Below are positions 34,626-43,735 of a stretch of 64,000 nt of DNA, one piece after another. Position 1 is the stretch's first letter, and every line of letters begins with the position of its first letter. A program made the translations under genes and the position numbers. The DNA lies in assembly GCA_900468535.1 (NCBI GenBank), contig UBTY01000003.1, positions 1 through 64,000 of the forward strand, written 5' to 3'. The stretch is from Hyphomicrobiales bacterium. Lineage in GTDB: Bacteria > Pseudomonadota > Alphaproteobacteria > Rhizobiales > Rhizobiaceae. A model generated the notes under the pieces. It was not told where the DNA came from, ran no database searches, and was given only the letters and a program-made list of their open reading frames with translations.

Positions 34626-36964
34626 TGGACAAGTCGACATCCCCCGAGCCCAAATTCATCATCAACGGCGCCATGCACGGTTCGCTGCGCCATGATTCTG
34701 CGCATAAGCACGTCACCGGCACTGCCGATTACATCGACGACTTGCCGGAGCCTGCCGGGCTCCTTCACGGAGCCCTCGGCCTCTCGGACCGGGCACACGC
34801 CGAAATTCTCAGCATGGATCTGTCCGAAGTCGCCAAGACGCCAGGTGTCGTCTGGGTATTCACCGGCAAGGACGTGCCCGGTGTCAACGACGTCAGCTCG
34901 AACGGCAGCCACGATGAGCCGCTGCTGGCGGAAACCAAGGTCGAATTTCACAACCAGCCGATCTTTGCCGTCATCGCGGAGACTCGCGACATCGCACGCC
35001 GCGCCGCCCGCAAGGCCAAGATCGAATATCGTGACCTTCCCCACTGGAGCGACATCGATGGCGCGCTTGCCAACGGTAGCCCACTGGTCATCACCCCGAT
35101 GACCCTGAAACGCGGCGACGCCAAGGCCGAGATGGCCAACGCCCCTCGCCGGCTGAGCGGGCAGATGCGCATCGGCGGCCAGGAACACTTCTATCTCGAA
35201 GGCCACATCGCCATGGCCATTCCGGGCGAAGATGACGAGGTCGCCGTCTGGTCCTCGACGCAGCACCCGAGCGAGATCCAGCATATCGTCGGTCATGTGC
35301 TGAATATTCCGTCGAACGCCGTGACGGTGAACGTGCGCCGCATGGGTGGCGGCTTCGGCGGCAAGGAAACGCAGGGCAACCAGTTTGCGGCGCTCGCCGC
35401 CATTGCGGCCAAGAAGCTGAAGCGTGCCATCAAGTTCCGCCCGGATCGCGACGAAGACATGGCAGCCACTGGCAAGCGCCACGACTTTCTGGTCGACTAC
35501 GAACTCGGCTTCGACGACGAGGGGCGAATCCACGCGGTCGATGCGACCTACGCGGCGCGATGCGGCTTCTCGTCCGATCTTTCCGGACCGGTCACCGACC
35601 GTGCACTCTTCCACGCCGATTCCAGCTACTTCTATCCGCATGTGCACCTGACCTCCAAACCGCTGAAAACCCACACGGTTTCGAACACGGCGTTTCGCGG
35701 ATTCGGTGGCCCTCAGGGCATGTTGGGTGCCGAACGTTTCATCGAGGAAATCGCTTACGCCGTCGGAAAGGATCCGCTCGAAGTTCGCAAACTGAACTTC
35801 TACGGCCAGCCGGGCTCCGGCCGGACGCTGACGCCCTACCATCAGGAGGTCGAGGACAGCATTCTCGAACGCATCGTTGGCGAACTGGAAGAGAGCGCTG
35901 ACTATCAGGCGCGCCGAAATGCGATCATCGAGTTCAACAACAACAGCCGCTACATCCGCAAGGGGATCGCCCTGACGCCAGTGAAGTTCGGCATCTCCTT
36001 CACCATGACCGCCTTCAATCAGGCAGGTGCGCTCGTGCATGTCTATCAGGACGGCTCGATCCATCTGAACCACGGCGGCACGGAGATGGGTCAGGGTCTC
36101 TATACCAAGGTTGCCCAGGTTCTCGCCGACAGCTTCCAGGTCGACATCGAACGCGTGAAGATCACCGCAACGACCACGGCCAAGGTGCCGAACACCTCGG
36201 CGACCGCGGCTTCTTCGGGTTCGGACCTGAACGGCATGGCCGCCTACGATGCGGCACGGCAGATCAAGGAGCGGCTGGTCGCCTTCGCAGTCGAGATGTG
36301 GAACGTTCCGGCGACCGAGGTGATCTTCCTGCCAAACCGGGTCCGCGTCGGCGACAAGGAAATCCCGTTCCCGGATTTCATCAAGCAGGCCTACTTCGCC
36401 CGCGTCCAGCTTTCGGCGGCCGGCTTCTACAAGACGCCAAAGATCCATTGGGATCGGGCCGCAGGTCGCGGTACGCCATTCTACTATTTCGCCTATGGCG
36501 CCTCTTGCTCTGAAGTGTCGATCGACACGCTTACCGGCGAGTATCTGATCGACCGTACCGACATTCTCCACGATGTCGGGCGCTCGCTGAACCCAGCTAT
36601 CGATATCGGCCAGGTCGAAGGTGCCTTCGTCCAGGGAATGGGCTGGCTGACAACGGAAGAACTCTGGTGGGATGCAAAGGGGCGGCTGCGCACGCATGCT
36701 CCCTCGACCTACAAGATCCCGCTGGCGTCCGACCGCCCTAAGATCTTCAACGTCCGGCTGGCGGAATGGTCCGAAAACACCGAGGCCACTATCGGCCGCT
36801 CCAAGGCCGTCGGCGAACCGCCTTTCATGCTCGGCATCTCCGTTCTCGAGGCGCTGTCCATGGCCGTTGCCAGCGTGGCCGACTACCGCGTCTGCCCTCA
36901 TCTGGATGCACCGGCAACGCCCGAGCGCGTTCTGATGGCAGTCGAGCGGATGAAGAAGGTGTAG
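34625..36964 (+). CDS. xdhB: Xanthine dehydrogenase, molybdenum-binding subunit
   Basis: 779 residues. Carries the molybdopterin centre: GGGFGGKETQGNQFAA, TAFRGFGGPQGMLGAERFIEEIA and GGTEMGQGLYTKVAQVLA bind the cofactor; the catalytic Glu is in VGEPPFMLGISVLEAL. Length is standard for the bacterial large subunit. Cotranslated with xdhA and followed by xdhC after one base. Confidence 0.96.
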   Translation: MDKSTSPEPKFIINGAMHGSLRHDSAHKHVTGTADYIDDLPEPAGLLHGALGLSDRAHAEILSMDLSEVAKTPGVVWVFTGKDVPGVNDVSSNGSHDEPLLAETKVEFHNQPIFAVIAETRDIARRAARKAKIEYRDLPHWSDIDGALANGSPLVITPMTLKRGDAKAEMANAPRRLSGQMRIGGQEHFYLEGHIAMAIPGEDDEVAVWSSTQHPSEIQHIVGHVLNIPSNAVTVNVRRMGGGFGGKETQGNQFAALAAIAAKKLKRAIKFRPDRDEDMAATGKRHDFLVDYELGFDDEGRIHAVDATYAARCGFSSDLSGPVTDRALFHADSSYFYPHVHLTSKPLKTHTVSNTAFRGFGGPQGMLGAERFIEEIAYAVGKDPLEVRKLNFYGQPGSGRTLTPYHQEVEDSILERIVGELEESADYQARRNAIIEFNNNSRYIRKGIALTPVKFGISFTMTAFNQAGALVHVYQDGSIHLNHGGTEMGQGLYTKVAQVLADSFQVDIERVKITATTTAKVPNTSATAASSGSDLNGMAAYDAARQIKERLVAFAVEMWNVPATEVIFLPNRVRVGDKEIPFPDFIKQAYFARVQLSAAGFYKTPKIHWDRAAGRGTPFYYFAYGASCSEVSIDTLTGEYLIDRTDILHDVGRSLNPAIDIGQVEGAFVQGMGWLTTEELWWDAKGRLRTHAPSTYKIPLASDRPKIFNVRLAEWSENTEATIGRSKAVGEPPFMLGISVLEALSMAVASVADYRVCPHLDAPATPERVLMAVERMKKV

Positions 36965-36965
36965 G

Positions 36966-37817
36966 ATGACCCGGCGCGAAATCCTCTCGGGCTTCATTCC
37001 TGGAAGCGACTTTCGCGCCTTCCTAGCCATTCAGCCTGAGGCGATCCTGATCGAGATCGTTGGAACGCAAGGTTCGACGCCGCGCGAAGCCGGCACCTTC
37101 ATGCTTGTTTCCGAAAAGGCGGCTTGGGGAACGATCGGCGGCGGCCAGTTCGAATACATCGCGATCCGAAACGCCCGCCAGCTGCTCGCCGGAACCGGCG
37201 GCGTCGACGTCATGGATATTCCGCTGGGACCCGAGATCGGCCAATGCTGCGGCGGACGAACACAGCTGCGATTTCGTCATGTGAACGACGCCGTTCAGAC
37301 GGAGCTCGATCGCCGCCAGAAAGGCGATGAGATCGAGCAACCGGAGGTCCATATCTTCGGCGCCGGCCATGTCGGGCGGGCACTGGCCGCAGCTCTGTCA
37401 CCCCTGCCCGTATCGGTGACCGTCATCGAAACCCGCGAAGACGAGCTTTCGAACCTGCCGGTCGCGACCGCAACACGGCTCGTCGCCATGCCCGAGTCAT
37501 TGGTCCGCGATCTTCCTGATGGTGCTGTCGTGGTCATCGTCACGCACGATCACGCACTGGATTTCCTCATTGCCCGCGAGGCGCTTGCGCGTAGCGACCT
37601 CGCCTATACAGGCATGATCGGTTCCGCCACCAAGCGGGCGACATTCACGAGCTGGCTGACGCGAGAAGGCAATGGCGAACGCAACTGGCTGGACCGCCTG
37701 ACCCTGCCGATCGGTGGTTCGACCGTCAGGGACAAGCGCCCGGAAGTCATTGCCGCCATGACGGCAGCCGAAATTCTGACCGCTCTTGCCGCCTATCGCC
37801 GGTATTTAGGCTCGTAG
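36966..37817 (+). CDS. xdhC: Molybdenum cofactor insertion and maturation protein XdhC
   Basis: 283 residues. Binds sulfurated Moco and hands it to XdhB. IVGTQGSTPREAGTFMLVS, GGGQFEYIAIRNARQLL, the CCGGRTQLRF motif, and the Rossmann IFGAGHVGRALAAALSPLPVSVTVIETRED are typical. Last gene of the bdhA-xdhABC unit; its last 25 bases overlap the DUF1127 gene on the other strand. Confidence 0.93.
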   Translation: MTRREILSGFIPGSDFRAFLAIQPEAILIEIVGTQGSTPREAGTFMLVSEKAAWGTIGGGQFEYIAIRNARQLLAGTGGVDVMDIPLGPEIGQCCGGRTQLRFRHVNDAVQTELDRRQKGDEIEQPEVHIFGAGHVGRALAAALSPLPVSVTVIETREDELSNLPVATATRLVAMPESLVRDLPDGAVVVIVTHDHALDFLIAREALARSDLAYTGMIGSATKRATFTSWLTREGNGERNWLDRLTLPIGGSTVRDKRPEVIAAMTAAEILTALAAYRRYLGS

Positions 37818-37996
37818 CGCGGCTCCCGCCCATCCATAAAACCAAGGTCGCGCTTGATCCGGTCGGGCATGTCGTCGAGGTAGAGCCGGTCCCATCCGTA
37901 GAGCCGGCGCAGCACCCTGCGCCCCAAGGCAACAAGTCTTTCAGAAACCCGCGGCGCTTTCGCCTCGCTCTGGCGTTCGATAGCAATGCAATCCAT
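37793..37996 (-). CDS. DUF1127 domain small protein
   Basis: 67 residues. The C-terminal half RLYGWDRLYLDDMPDRIKRDLGFMDGR is the DUF1127 motif, an Arg-rich small module that in Agrobacterium and Rhodobacter can bind RNA and affect stress and phosphate responses. ATG 37996 has AGGTGA upstream; longer starts at 38020 and 38080 are less likely. Convergent overlap with xdhC, divergent from the LysR gene. Confidence 0.75.
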   Translation of the reverse strand: MDCIAIERQSEAKAPRVSERLVALGRRVLRRLYGWDRLYLDDMPDRIKRDLGFMDGREPRYEPKYRR

Positions 37997-38095
37997 GACA
38001 TCACCTGTTATTTGATCCATTGGCTTGCAGGTTGCGCCAATTAATGCTGCAATTCCAATCGAACGACCGTCTGGATGCATAAAGAGAACTTATCC

Positions 38096-39001
38096 ATGAA
38101 GCTGTCGAAGCAGTTTCCGTTGAATGCGTTGCGCGTTTTCGAAGCCGTCGCGCGGCATGGCAGTTTCACCAAGGCGGGCGACGAGCTCGGCATGACGCAG
38201 ACGGCCGTGAGCTATCAGGTGAAACTGCTGGAAGAGAACATCGGTGAGCCCCTGTTCCTGCGCCGACCGCGTCACATCGCCCTGACCGACGCGGGCGAGC
38301 GGCTGGCACCGAAGGTGACCGAAGCCTTCGCCATGCTGCACGAAGCCGTCGCGACGGTTCGCGGCGCGTCGGAGGAAACGTTGCTCATTCATTCGACGCC
38401 GACCTTCGCGTCGCAATGGATGGCACGCCGCCTCGGCTCGTTTCACCTGAGGCATCCGGCGACGGCGGTGCGCCTGATCACCTCGGACACGCTGATCGAT
38501 TTCGCCCGTGAGTCCGCCGACATCGCCATCCGCAGCGGCAAGGGCAACTGGCCGGGCCTCACCTGCCACCGTTTGATGACCATCGATTTCACGCCGATGC
38601 TGAGCCCGCAACTTGTTGCCAGCAGCGGCGGGATAAACCACCCGCGCGACCTTCTCAAGCTGCGCCTGATCGACGCCGGAGATCCCTGGTGGGCGACGTG
38701 GTTCGAGGCAGCCGGCGTTGCCGATCCGGACCTTGCAGGGCGACCGCGCAGCCGGCTCGGCGCGCAGTCCTTCGAAGCCAGTGCCGCCATTGCCGGACAG
38801 GGCGTGGCTATCCTCACGCCCGAGTTCTATCGCGACGACCTCGCAGCCGGCCGTCTGGTCCAGCCGTTCCCGCTCGTCTGCCGGGACGACGACTGGGACT
38901 ACTGGCTTGCCTATCCCGAGAACCGTCGCAACGTCCCCAAGATCAAGGCATTCAGGAACTGGATTCTTGAGGAGATGAACGACGGCGGTACGGGGGCCTA
39001 G
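38096..39001 (+). CDS. LysR-family regulator, GcvA-like
   Basis: 301 residues. Winged helix FPLNALRVFEAVARHGSFTKAGDELGMTQTAVSYQVKLLEENIGEPLF at the N terminus, then an alpha/beta effector domain (TLLIHSTPTFASQWMARRLGSFHLRHPATAVRLI). Sequence style matches the GcvA/AmpR group. Targets unknown; the divergent DUF1127 gene and the downstream gene are the nearest candidates. ATG 38096 preferred over ATG 38075. Confidence 0.88.
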   Translation: MKLSKQFPLNALRVFEAVARHGSFTKAGDELGMTQTAVSYQVKLLEENIGEPLFLRRPRHIALTDAGERLAPKVTEAFAMLHEAVATVRGASEETLLIHSTPTFASQWMARRLGSFHLRHPATAVRLITSDTLIDFARESADIAIRSGKGNWPGLTCHRLMTIDFTPMLSPQLVASSGGINHPRDLLKLRLIDAGDPWWATWFEAAGVADPDLAGRPRSRLGAQSFEASAAIAGQGVAILTPEFYRDDLAAGRLVQPFPLVCRDDDWDYWLAYPENRRNVPKIKAFRNWILEEMNDGGTGA

Positions 39002-39340
39002 CTAATAGCCCATTTGCGGAGCGTAGAAACAGCGAGGAGTATCCTCATTGGGAAACAGGCAAAGATGATAATCGCCGTCGCCGGAGCGCATGGCCCTGCC
39101 CATCGGCAACAGGAAGACATGGGCGTGCGTGACGAGGCGATGATCCCCCGGCAGCAGCGTCACGCGATACCCCTGCGGCGTGACAGTGACGCTCTTCGGG
39201 GGGATCATCTGGCAGTCCCCGGTTTCATTGTCACCATTGCAACAAAAAGGCTCGTAGCTCCAACCCGACGGTGCATCGTGAGCCTGTACGCAAGACGCGA
39301 ACGCAATCATCACACCCACAAGAATGCTGCGCATGGGCAT
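39002..39340 (-). CDS. Small secreted hypothetical protein
   Basis: 112 residues with a signal peptide (RSILVGVMIAFASCVQA). The mature part has WSYEPFCCNGDNETGDCQMIP, YRVTLLPGDHRLVTHAHVFLLP and YHLCLFPNEDTPRCFYAPQMGY, with five conserved-looking cysteines. Proteins of this type are common in rhizobia, with unknown function. GGAGAAG lies before ATG 39340. Its stop touches the LysR stop region, converging. Confidence 0.65.
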   Translation of the reverse strand: MPMRSILVGVMIAFASCVQAHDAPSGWSYEPFCCNGDNETGDCQMIPPKSVTVTPQGYRVTLLPGDHRLVTHAHVFLLPMGRAMRSGDGDYHLCLFPNEDTPRCFYAPQMGY

Positions 39341-39665
39341 CTTCTCCGTTGATGAATGCGCCGCCGGGACAAAACGTTTCCACCTCATCCGGGCGGCCTC
39401 AAATGAAACTGTAATCGAATCGTGACATTTCAAGCCGCGCTCATCTCCGCGGAATACGGCGACGGCAACGGTTCACAGGCGCTGTAGGCCCTGCTCACGC
39501 GCGGCTCAGGGTGCTGGCAGGCATCGCCCGGGGGTCTCAAAACTTCGTTACCGCGATCGGATCCGCCTTATTGCCGGCAACAGCGAGGGATGGCACCTTT
39601 ATCCCCTTTCCTCCGACCGCGACTCTCTGCAAAGTGACGAGTCGGAGGAAGAACAGGGGAACTAA
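39341..39665. other. Upstream region of puuD, no gene seen
   Basis: This divergent gap serves the secreted-protein gene and puuD. The last 60 bases contain a perfect 10-base hairpin (separate entry) and the puuD ribosome site AGGGGA (39655-39660). No coding or tRNA-like sequence was found in the rest. Confidence 0.5.
39608..39650 (+). promoter_or_regulatory. Leader hairpin before puuD
   Basis: TTCCTCCGAC (39608-39617) and GTCGGAGGAA (39641-39650) pair perfectly around a 23-base loop, ending 4 bases before the puuD ribosome site. The right arm itself holds GGAGGA. It could control puuD translation or be a ligand-binding leader. Confidence 0.5.
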
Positions 39666-40904
39666 ATGTATGAATACGCCATAGCGTGGGAATGGCTGGC
39701 CTTTGCGGCCCGCTGGTTCCACGTCATTACTGCGATTGCCTGGATTGGCTCGTCCTTTTATTTCATTGCGCTCGATCTCGGTCTTGTGAAGCGCCCGCAT
39801 CTTCCGCCAGGCGCCTATGGCGAAGAGTGGCAGGTTCACGGCGGCGGCTTTTATCACATCCAGAAGTATCTCGTGGCTCCGGCGCAGATGCCCGAGCACC
39901 TGACCTGGTTCAAATACGAAAGCTATTTCACCTGGCTCTCCGGCTTCCTGATGCTCTGTATCGTCTACTATGGCGGCGCCGATCTTTTCCTGATCGACCG
40001 GCATGTGCTCGATATCAGCGCCCCGGTGGCGATCCTGATCTCGCTGGCTTCGCTCGCAGTCGGCTGGCTCGTCTATGATCTCCTCTGCAAGTCGCCGCTC
40101 GGCAAGAACACCTGGGGCCTGATGGTCGTGCTCTACGCAGTGCTGGTGTTCATGGCCTGGGGCTATACGCAGCTTTTCACCGGCCGCGCCGCCTTCCTGC
40201 ATCTCGGCGCCTTCACGGCGACGATCATGTCGGCCAACGTGTTCATGATCATCATTCCGAACCAGAAGATCGTGGTCGCCGACCTGATCGCCGGGCGCAC
40301 GCCGGATGCGAAGTATGGCGCGATCGCCAAGCAGCGCTCGCTTCACAATAACTACCTGACGCTGCCCGTCATTTTCTTCATGCTGTCGAACCACTATCCA
40401 CTGGCTTTCGGCACAGCCTACAACTGGGTGATCGCCGCCCTCGTCTTCCTGATGGGCGTCACCATCCGCCACTGGTTCAACACCACGCATGCCCGCAAGG
40501 GTCGCCCCACCTGGACCTGGATTGTAACCGTCATCCTCTTCATCCTGATCATGTGGCTGTCGACGGTGCCGAAGGTGCTGACCGGCGAAAAGGATGCACA
40601 GGCTGTCGCGCCCGCGTTCCAGCAATTCGCCGGCGACGCGCATTTTCCCGCCGTCAAGCAGCTTGTCGGGACACGCTGTTCCATGTGCCATGCCGCCGAG
40701 CCGGTTTACGAGGGACTGGCGCGTCCGCCAAAGAACGTCGTTCTTGAAACCGATGCGGAAATCGCCGCTCATGCGCGTGAGATCTACATTCAGGCGGGCC
40801 GCAGCCACGCCATGCCACCCGGCAACGTGACCGATATCACCCCGGACGAGCGCAAGCTACTCGTCGCCTGGTTCGAAAGCGCGGTCGAGGGCAAGCAGGA
40901 ATGA
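39666..40904 (+). CDS. puuD: Urate hydroxylase PuuD (cytochrome c urate oxidase)
   Basis: Inner-membrane enzyme converting urate to 5-hydroxyisourate with electrons passed to the respiratory chain through a C-terminal cytochrome c domain. 412 residues: about eight helices in residues 1-300, the start EWLAFAARWFHVITAIAWIGSSFYFIALDLGL being characteristic, and a heme-c site C338-S-M-C341-H342 with a distal Met in HAMPPGN. Fits with xdhABC upstream and uraH, uraD, puuE downstream. Overlaps the next gene by 4 bases. Confidence 0.94.
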   Translation: MYEYAIAWEWLAFAARWFHVITAIAWIGSSFYFIALDLGLVKRPHLPPGAYGEEWQVHGGGFYHIQKYLVAPAQMPEHLTWFKYESYFTWLSGFLMLCIVYYGGADLFLIDRHVLDISAPVAILISLASLAVGWLVYDLLCKSPLGKNTWGLMVVLYAVLVFMAWGYTQLFTGRAAFLHLGAFTATIMSANVFMIIIPNQKIVVADLIAGRTPDAKYGAIAKQRSLHNNYLTLPVIFFMLSNHYPLAFGTAYNWVIAALVFLMGVTIRHWFNTTHARKGRPTWTWIVTVILFILIMWLSTVPKVLTGEKDAQAVAPAFQQFAGDAHFPAVKQLVGTRCSMCHAAEPVYEGLARPPKNVVLETDAEIAAHAREIYIQAGRSHAMPPGNVTDITPDERKLLVAWFESAVEGKQE

Positions 40905-41374
40905 TCAAAGGCCTCCGAACCGTGCTTCTGGCCAATCTTATAGCCCTCTCAGGGCTGGCATGGACGGAAGCGCGGGCTGAGGAGGCCAATGCAAAACAGG
41001 AAGACGTGAAGACGACGGGCACCGTGCCTGCGGATATCACAGCCCCCACCGATCTTTGGGGCGAGGTCAATGTGCTTGGCACCAGCCCCTTCTGGGCGTT
41101 CCGTATCCGCGAGGATCAGATCACCTTTAGCCGGGCGGGCAAGAACGACGTCATCACCATCAACCCCGGCCCAATGGCAACGACTAAAGACAGCGCGACA
41201 TGGACCATCACCCACCCGCCGTCGCGCTACACGCTGACGCTGACAAGGGAGGCCTGCGTCGACGGCGCATCCGGGAAGCGTTACGATCTCGCGGCAAAGC
41301 TGGTATTTCAGGGCAGGACACTATACGGCTGCGCCGCATCGGTAGCAGCCCTTCCAGCCAAGCCTGCTCCCTGA
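40901..41374 (+). CDS. COG3650-like exported protein coupled to puuD
   Basis: 157 residues with a signal peptide (TVLLANLIALSGLAWTEARA). The mature part (VLGTSPFWAFRIREDQITFSR, WTITHPPSRYTLTLTREACVDGASGKRYDLAAKLVFQGRTLYGCA) matches COG3650, a predicted envelope protein of unknown function. Start ATG overlaps the puuD stop by 4 bases, so it is translated together with urate hydroxylase; a role in its assembly or electron path is possible but unproven. Confidence 0.75.
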   Translation: MIKGLRTVLLANLIALSGLAWTEARAEEANAKQEDVKTTGTVPADITAPTDLWGEVNVLGTSPFWAFRIREDQITFSRAGKNDVITINPGPMATTKDSATWTITHPPSRYTLTLTREACVDGASGKRYDLAAKLVFQGRTLYGCAASVAALPAKPAP

Positions 41375-41424
41375 GACTGACACAGCCACTGACGACGACA
41401 CGCAATCGATAAAGGCGAACGCCC

Positions 41425-42732
41425 ATGACCCAAACCCTCCTCCGCGGCCGCCTGCTCTCCTTCGTCAGCGCACCCCAGAGCCTCACCGACAGCGAAAGCT
41501 ATCGCTATGAGACGGACGGTGCCCTGCTGATCAATAACGGCCTGATCGTCGAAAGCGGCCCATATGCCGAGGTCAAGGCGCAAGCCACAGCCGATGCAGT
41601 CGAGATCGACCACCGCCCGCACCTGATCATGCCTGGGTTCATCGACATGCACCTGCACTTCCCGCAGATGCAAGTGATCGCCTCCTACGCGGCGAACCTT
41701 TTGGAATGGCTGAACACCTATACGTTCCCCGAGGAATGCCGCTTCGTCGAAAGCGCTCATGCCGAGCGGATCGCCGGGCACTTCTATGACGAGCTCGTGC
41801 GCCACGGCACGACGACGGCCGTTGCCTACTGCTCGGTCCACAAGACCTCCGCCGACGCCTTCTTCGCCGAGGCGCTGAAGCGCAACATGCGCATGGTCGG
41901 CGGCAAGGTGATGATGGACCGCAATGCCCCGCAGGGCCTGCTCGATACCCCACAGATGGGCTACGACGAGACCCGCCAGATCATCGCCGAATGGCACGGC
42001 AAGGGCCGCAACCACGTCGCCATCACCCCGCGCTTCGCAATTACCTCGACGCCGGCACAGATGGAGGCCACCCAGGCGCTGGCCCGCGAGTTTCCCGACC
42101 TGCACATCCAGACGCATCTCTCCGAGAACCACGACGAGATCAAGTTCACTTGCGAGCTTTATCCCGAGGCGATCGACTACACCGATATCTATGCCCGCTA
42201 CGGCCTGCTCGGCGACAAGACGCTCTTCGGCCACTGCATCCACCTCTCGGATCGCGAGGCCGATGCGATGAGCGAGGCAGGCTCGGTCGCCGTCCATTGC
42301 CCGACCTCGAACCTCTTCCTCGGCTCCGGCCTCTTTCCGCTGAAGGCGCTCGGTCGCCGCGAAAAGCCGGTTCGGATCGGCGTCGCCACCGATATCGGCG
42401 GCGGCTCCAGCTATTCGATGCTGCGCACCATGGACGAGGCCTACAAGATCCAGCAGTTGCTCGGCGAACGCCTGAACCCGCTGGAAAGCTACTACCACAT
42501 GACATTGGGCAACGCCCGGTCGCTGTCACTTGCCGACCGGATCGGCACGCTCGATGCCGGCTCCGACGCCGATATCGTCGTCCTCAACGCCGCCGCGACG
42601 CCCGCCATGGCGCTGAAGATGGAGGTCGTGAAAACCCTTGCCGAAGAACTCTTCCTGCTGCAGACCATGGGTGATGACCGCGCGATCGTGGAGACCTATG
42701 TGGCGGGCGCTGCAGCCAAGAGCGCGATCTAA
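41425..42732 (+). CDS. guaD: Guanine deaminase
   Basis: Amidohydrolase converting guanine to xanthine. 435 residues. Zinc ligands H76 and H78 in GFIDMHLHFPQ, the 5-residue PQMQ motif specific to guanine deaminases, ITPRFAITSTPAQME, THLSENHDEI with a further His, GHCIHLSDREADAM and the catalytic Asp in ATDIGGGSSYSML. Feeds xanthine to XdhAB. Separate from puuD by 50 bases, probably same unit. Confidence 0.94.
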   Translation: MTQTLLRGRLLSFVSAPQSLTDSESYRYETDGALLINNGLIVESGPYAEVKAQATADAVEIDHRPHLIMPGFIDMHLHFPQMQVIASYAANLLEWLNTYTFPEECRFVESAHAERIAGHFYDELVRHGTTTAVAYCSVHKTSADAFFAEALKRNMRMVGGKVMMDRNAPQGLLDTPQMGYDETRQIIAEWHGKGRNHVAITPRFAITSTPAQMEATQALAREFPDLHIQTHLSENHDEIKFTCELYPEAIDYTDIYARYGLLGDKTLFGHCIHLSDREADAMSEAGSVAVHCPTSNLFLGSGLFPLKALGRREKPVRIGVATDIGGGSSYSMLRTMDEAYKIQQLLGERLNPLESYYHMTLGNARSLSLADRIGTLDAGSDADIVVLNAAATPAMALKMEVVKTLAEELFLLQTMGDDRAIVETYVAGAAAKSAI

Positions 42733-42783
42733 TGTCCGAGGCAATCACGCAGACACGCCTAAGAGCGGCGCGAGGCACGCAGC

Positions 42784-43641
42784 CTAGTTCGAGCCCGACC
42801 ACGAGATCGATTTCAGCGCTTCCATGACGACCCGGATGATCGGCACGTTGCGGATATCCGCGTGCACGACCAACCACAGCTCCCGCATCAGGGGTTGTGA
42901 CTGCGGGATCGCCTCGACGAGATTGTCGACACCGGCGAGCATGAAATTCGGCAGCATCGCGATGCCACCACCGGCGCGCGCCGCCGCCAACTGGAATTCC
43001 AGCGTCGTGGCTCTTAGCGCCACCTTCCTCCCCTCGGTTGCCTCGGCAAGCCGGATCGACTGCGGTGCGCTGGCCATCGTCTCGTCATAGGCGATGAAGG
43101 TTCTCTGCTCTGCCGGCGTTCCTGCTAGATAGTCGGCCGTGGCGTAGAAGCCGAAGCCGATATCCCCGAGCTTGCTGATGACGAAATTGCCCTGCTCCGG
43201 CTTCGTCATGCGCACCGCAATATCCGCCTCCCGCCTGTCGAGCGATGCATAACGCGTCTCGCCGACGATGGTGATGCCAATATCCGGGTGCCGGGTTCGT
43301 AAGGCGACGAGCGCTGCCGGCAGCATCGCGGCCGCAAGGGTCGGCGGCGCGCTGATCCTGACCTCTCCGGCAAGCGTCGCACCGGCGGCAAGCCCCAGCC
43401 GTTCAACAGCCTGCGCCTCCTCACCCATCCGCTCGGCCATGCCGGCCACCCGCTCGCCCTCCGGCGTCAGTACGATGCGGCGACCGCGCCGGTCGACCAA
43501 CTTCACGCCCATCTGCTCCTCTAGCCCGGCAACCCGACGGGCAACGGTCGCGTGCTCCACGCCAAGGTCACGAGCGGCCCCGAGCAACGTTCCGGCGCGA
43601 GCGAGCGCTGCAAAGTAGCGAAGGCTTTCCCAATCGATCAT
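42784..43641 (-). CDS. LysR-family regulator
   Basis: 285 residues. N-terminal winged helix LRYFAALARAGTLLGAARDLGVEHATVARRVAGLEEQMGVKLV and an effector domain with VRISAPPTLAAAMLPAALVAL. Divergent from the quinone oxidoreductase, with an A/T-rich dyad between the starts, so that gene is the expected target. Confidence 0.85.
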   Translation of the reverse strand: MIDWESLRYFAALARAGTLLGAARDLGVEHATVARRVAGLEEQMGVKLVDRRGRRIVLTPEGERVAGMAERMGEEAQAVERLGLAAGATLAGEVRISAPPTLAAAMLPAALVALRTRHPDIGITIVGETRYASLDRREADIAVRMTKPEQGNFVISKLGDIGFGFYATADYLAGTPAEQRTFIAYDETMASAPQSIRLAEATEGRKVALRATTLEFQLAAARAGGGIAMLPNFMLAGVDNLVEAIPQSQPLMRELWLVVHADIRNVPIIRVVMEALKSISWSGSN

Positions 43642-43651
43642 TGTTAAATTT

Positions 43652-43679
43652 TTCCCATTCTATGATAATTAATAGGGAA
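43652..43679. promoter_or_regulatory. AT-rich dyad between LysR and quinone reductase genes
   Basis: TTCCC (43652-43656) and GGGAA (43675-43679) enclose CTAT and ATAG half-sites; TCGATCAT is also repeated on either side (43634 and 43683). Such imperfect dyads near divergent starts are typical LysR binding regions. Confidence 0.35.
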
Positions 43680-43735
43680 TTTTCGATCATAACGCCATGC
43701 GCGATGATGCCGGCAACAGCAATCGGAGAGTACCC

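Noticed and set aside
34568..37030. 820-residue open frame opposite xdhB
   Set aside because: Antisense to a fully conserved molybdenum enzyme; caused by high-GC codon use.
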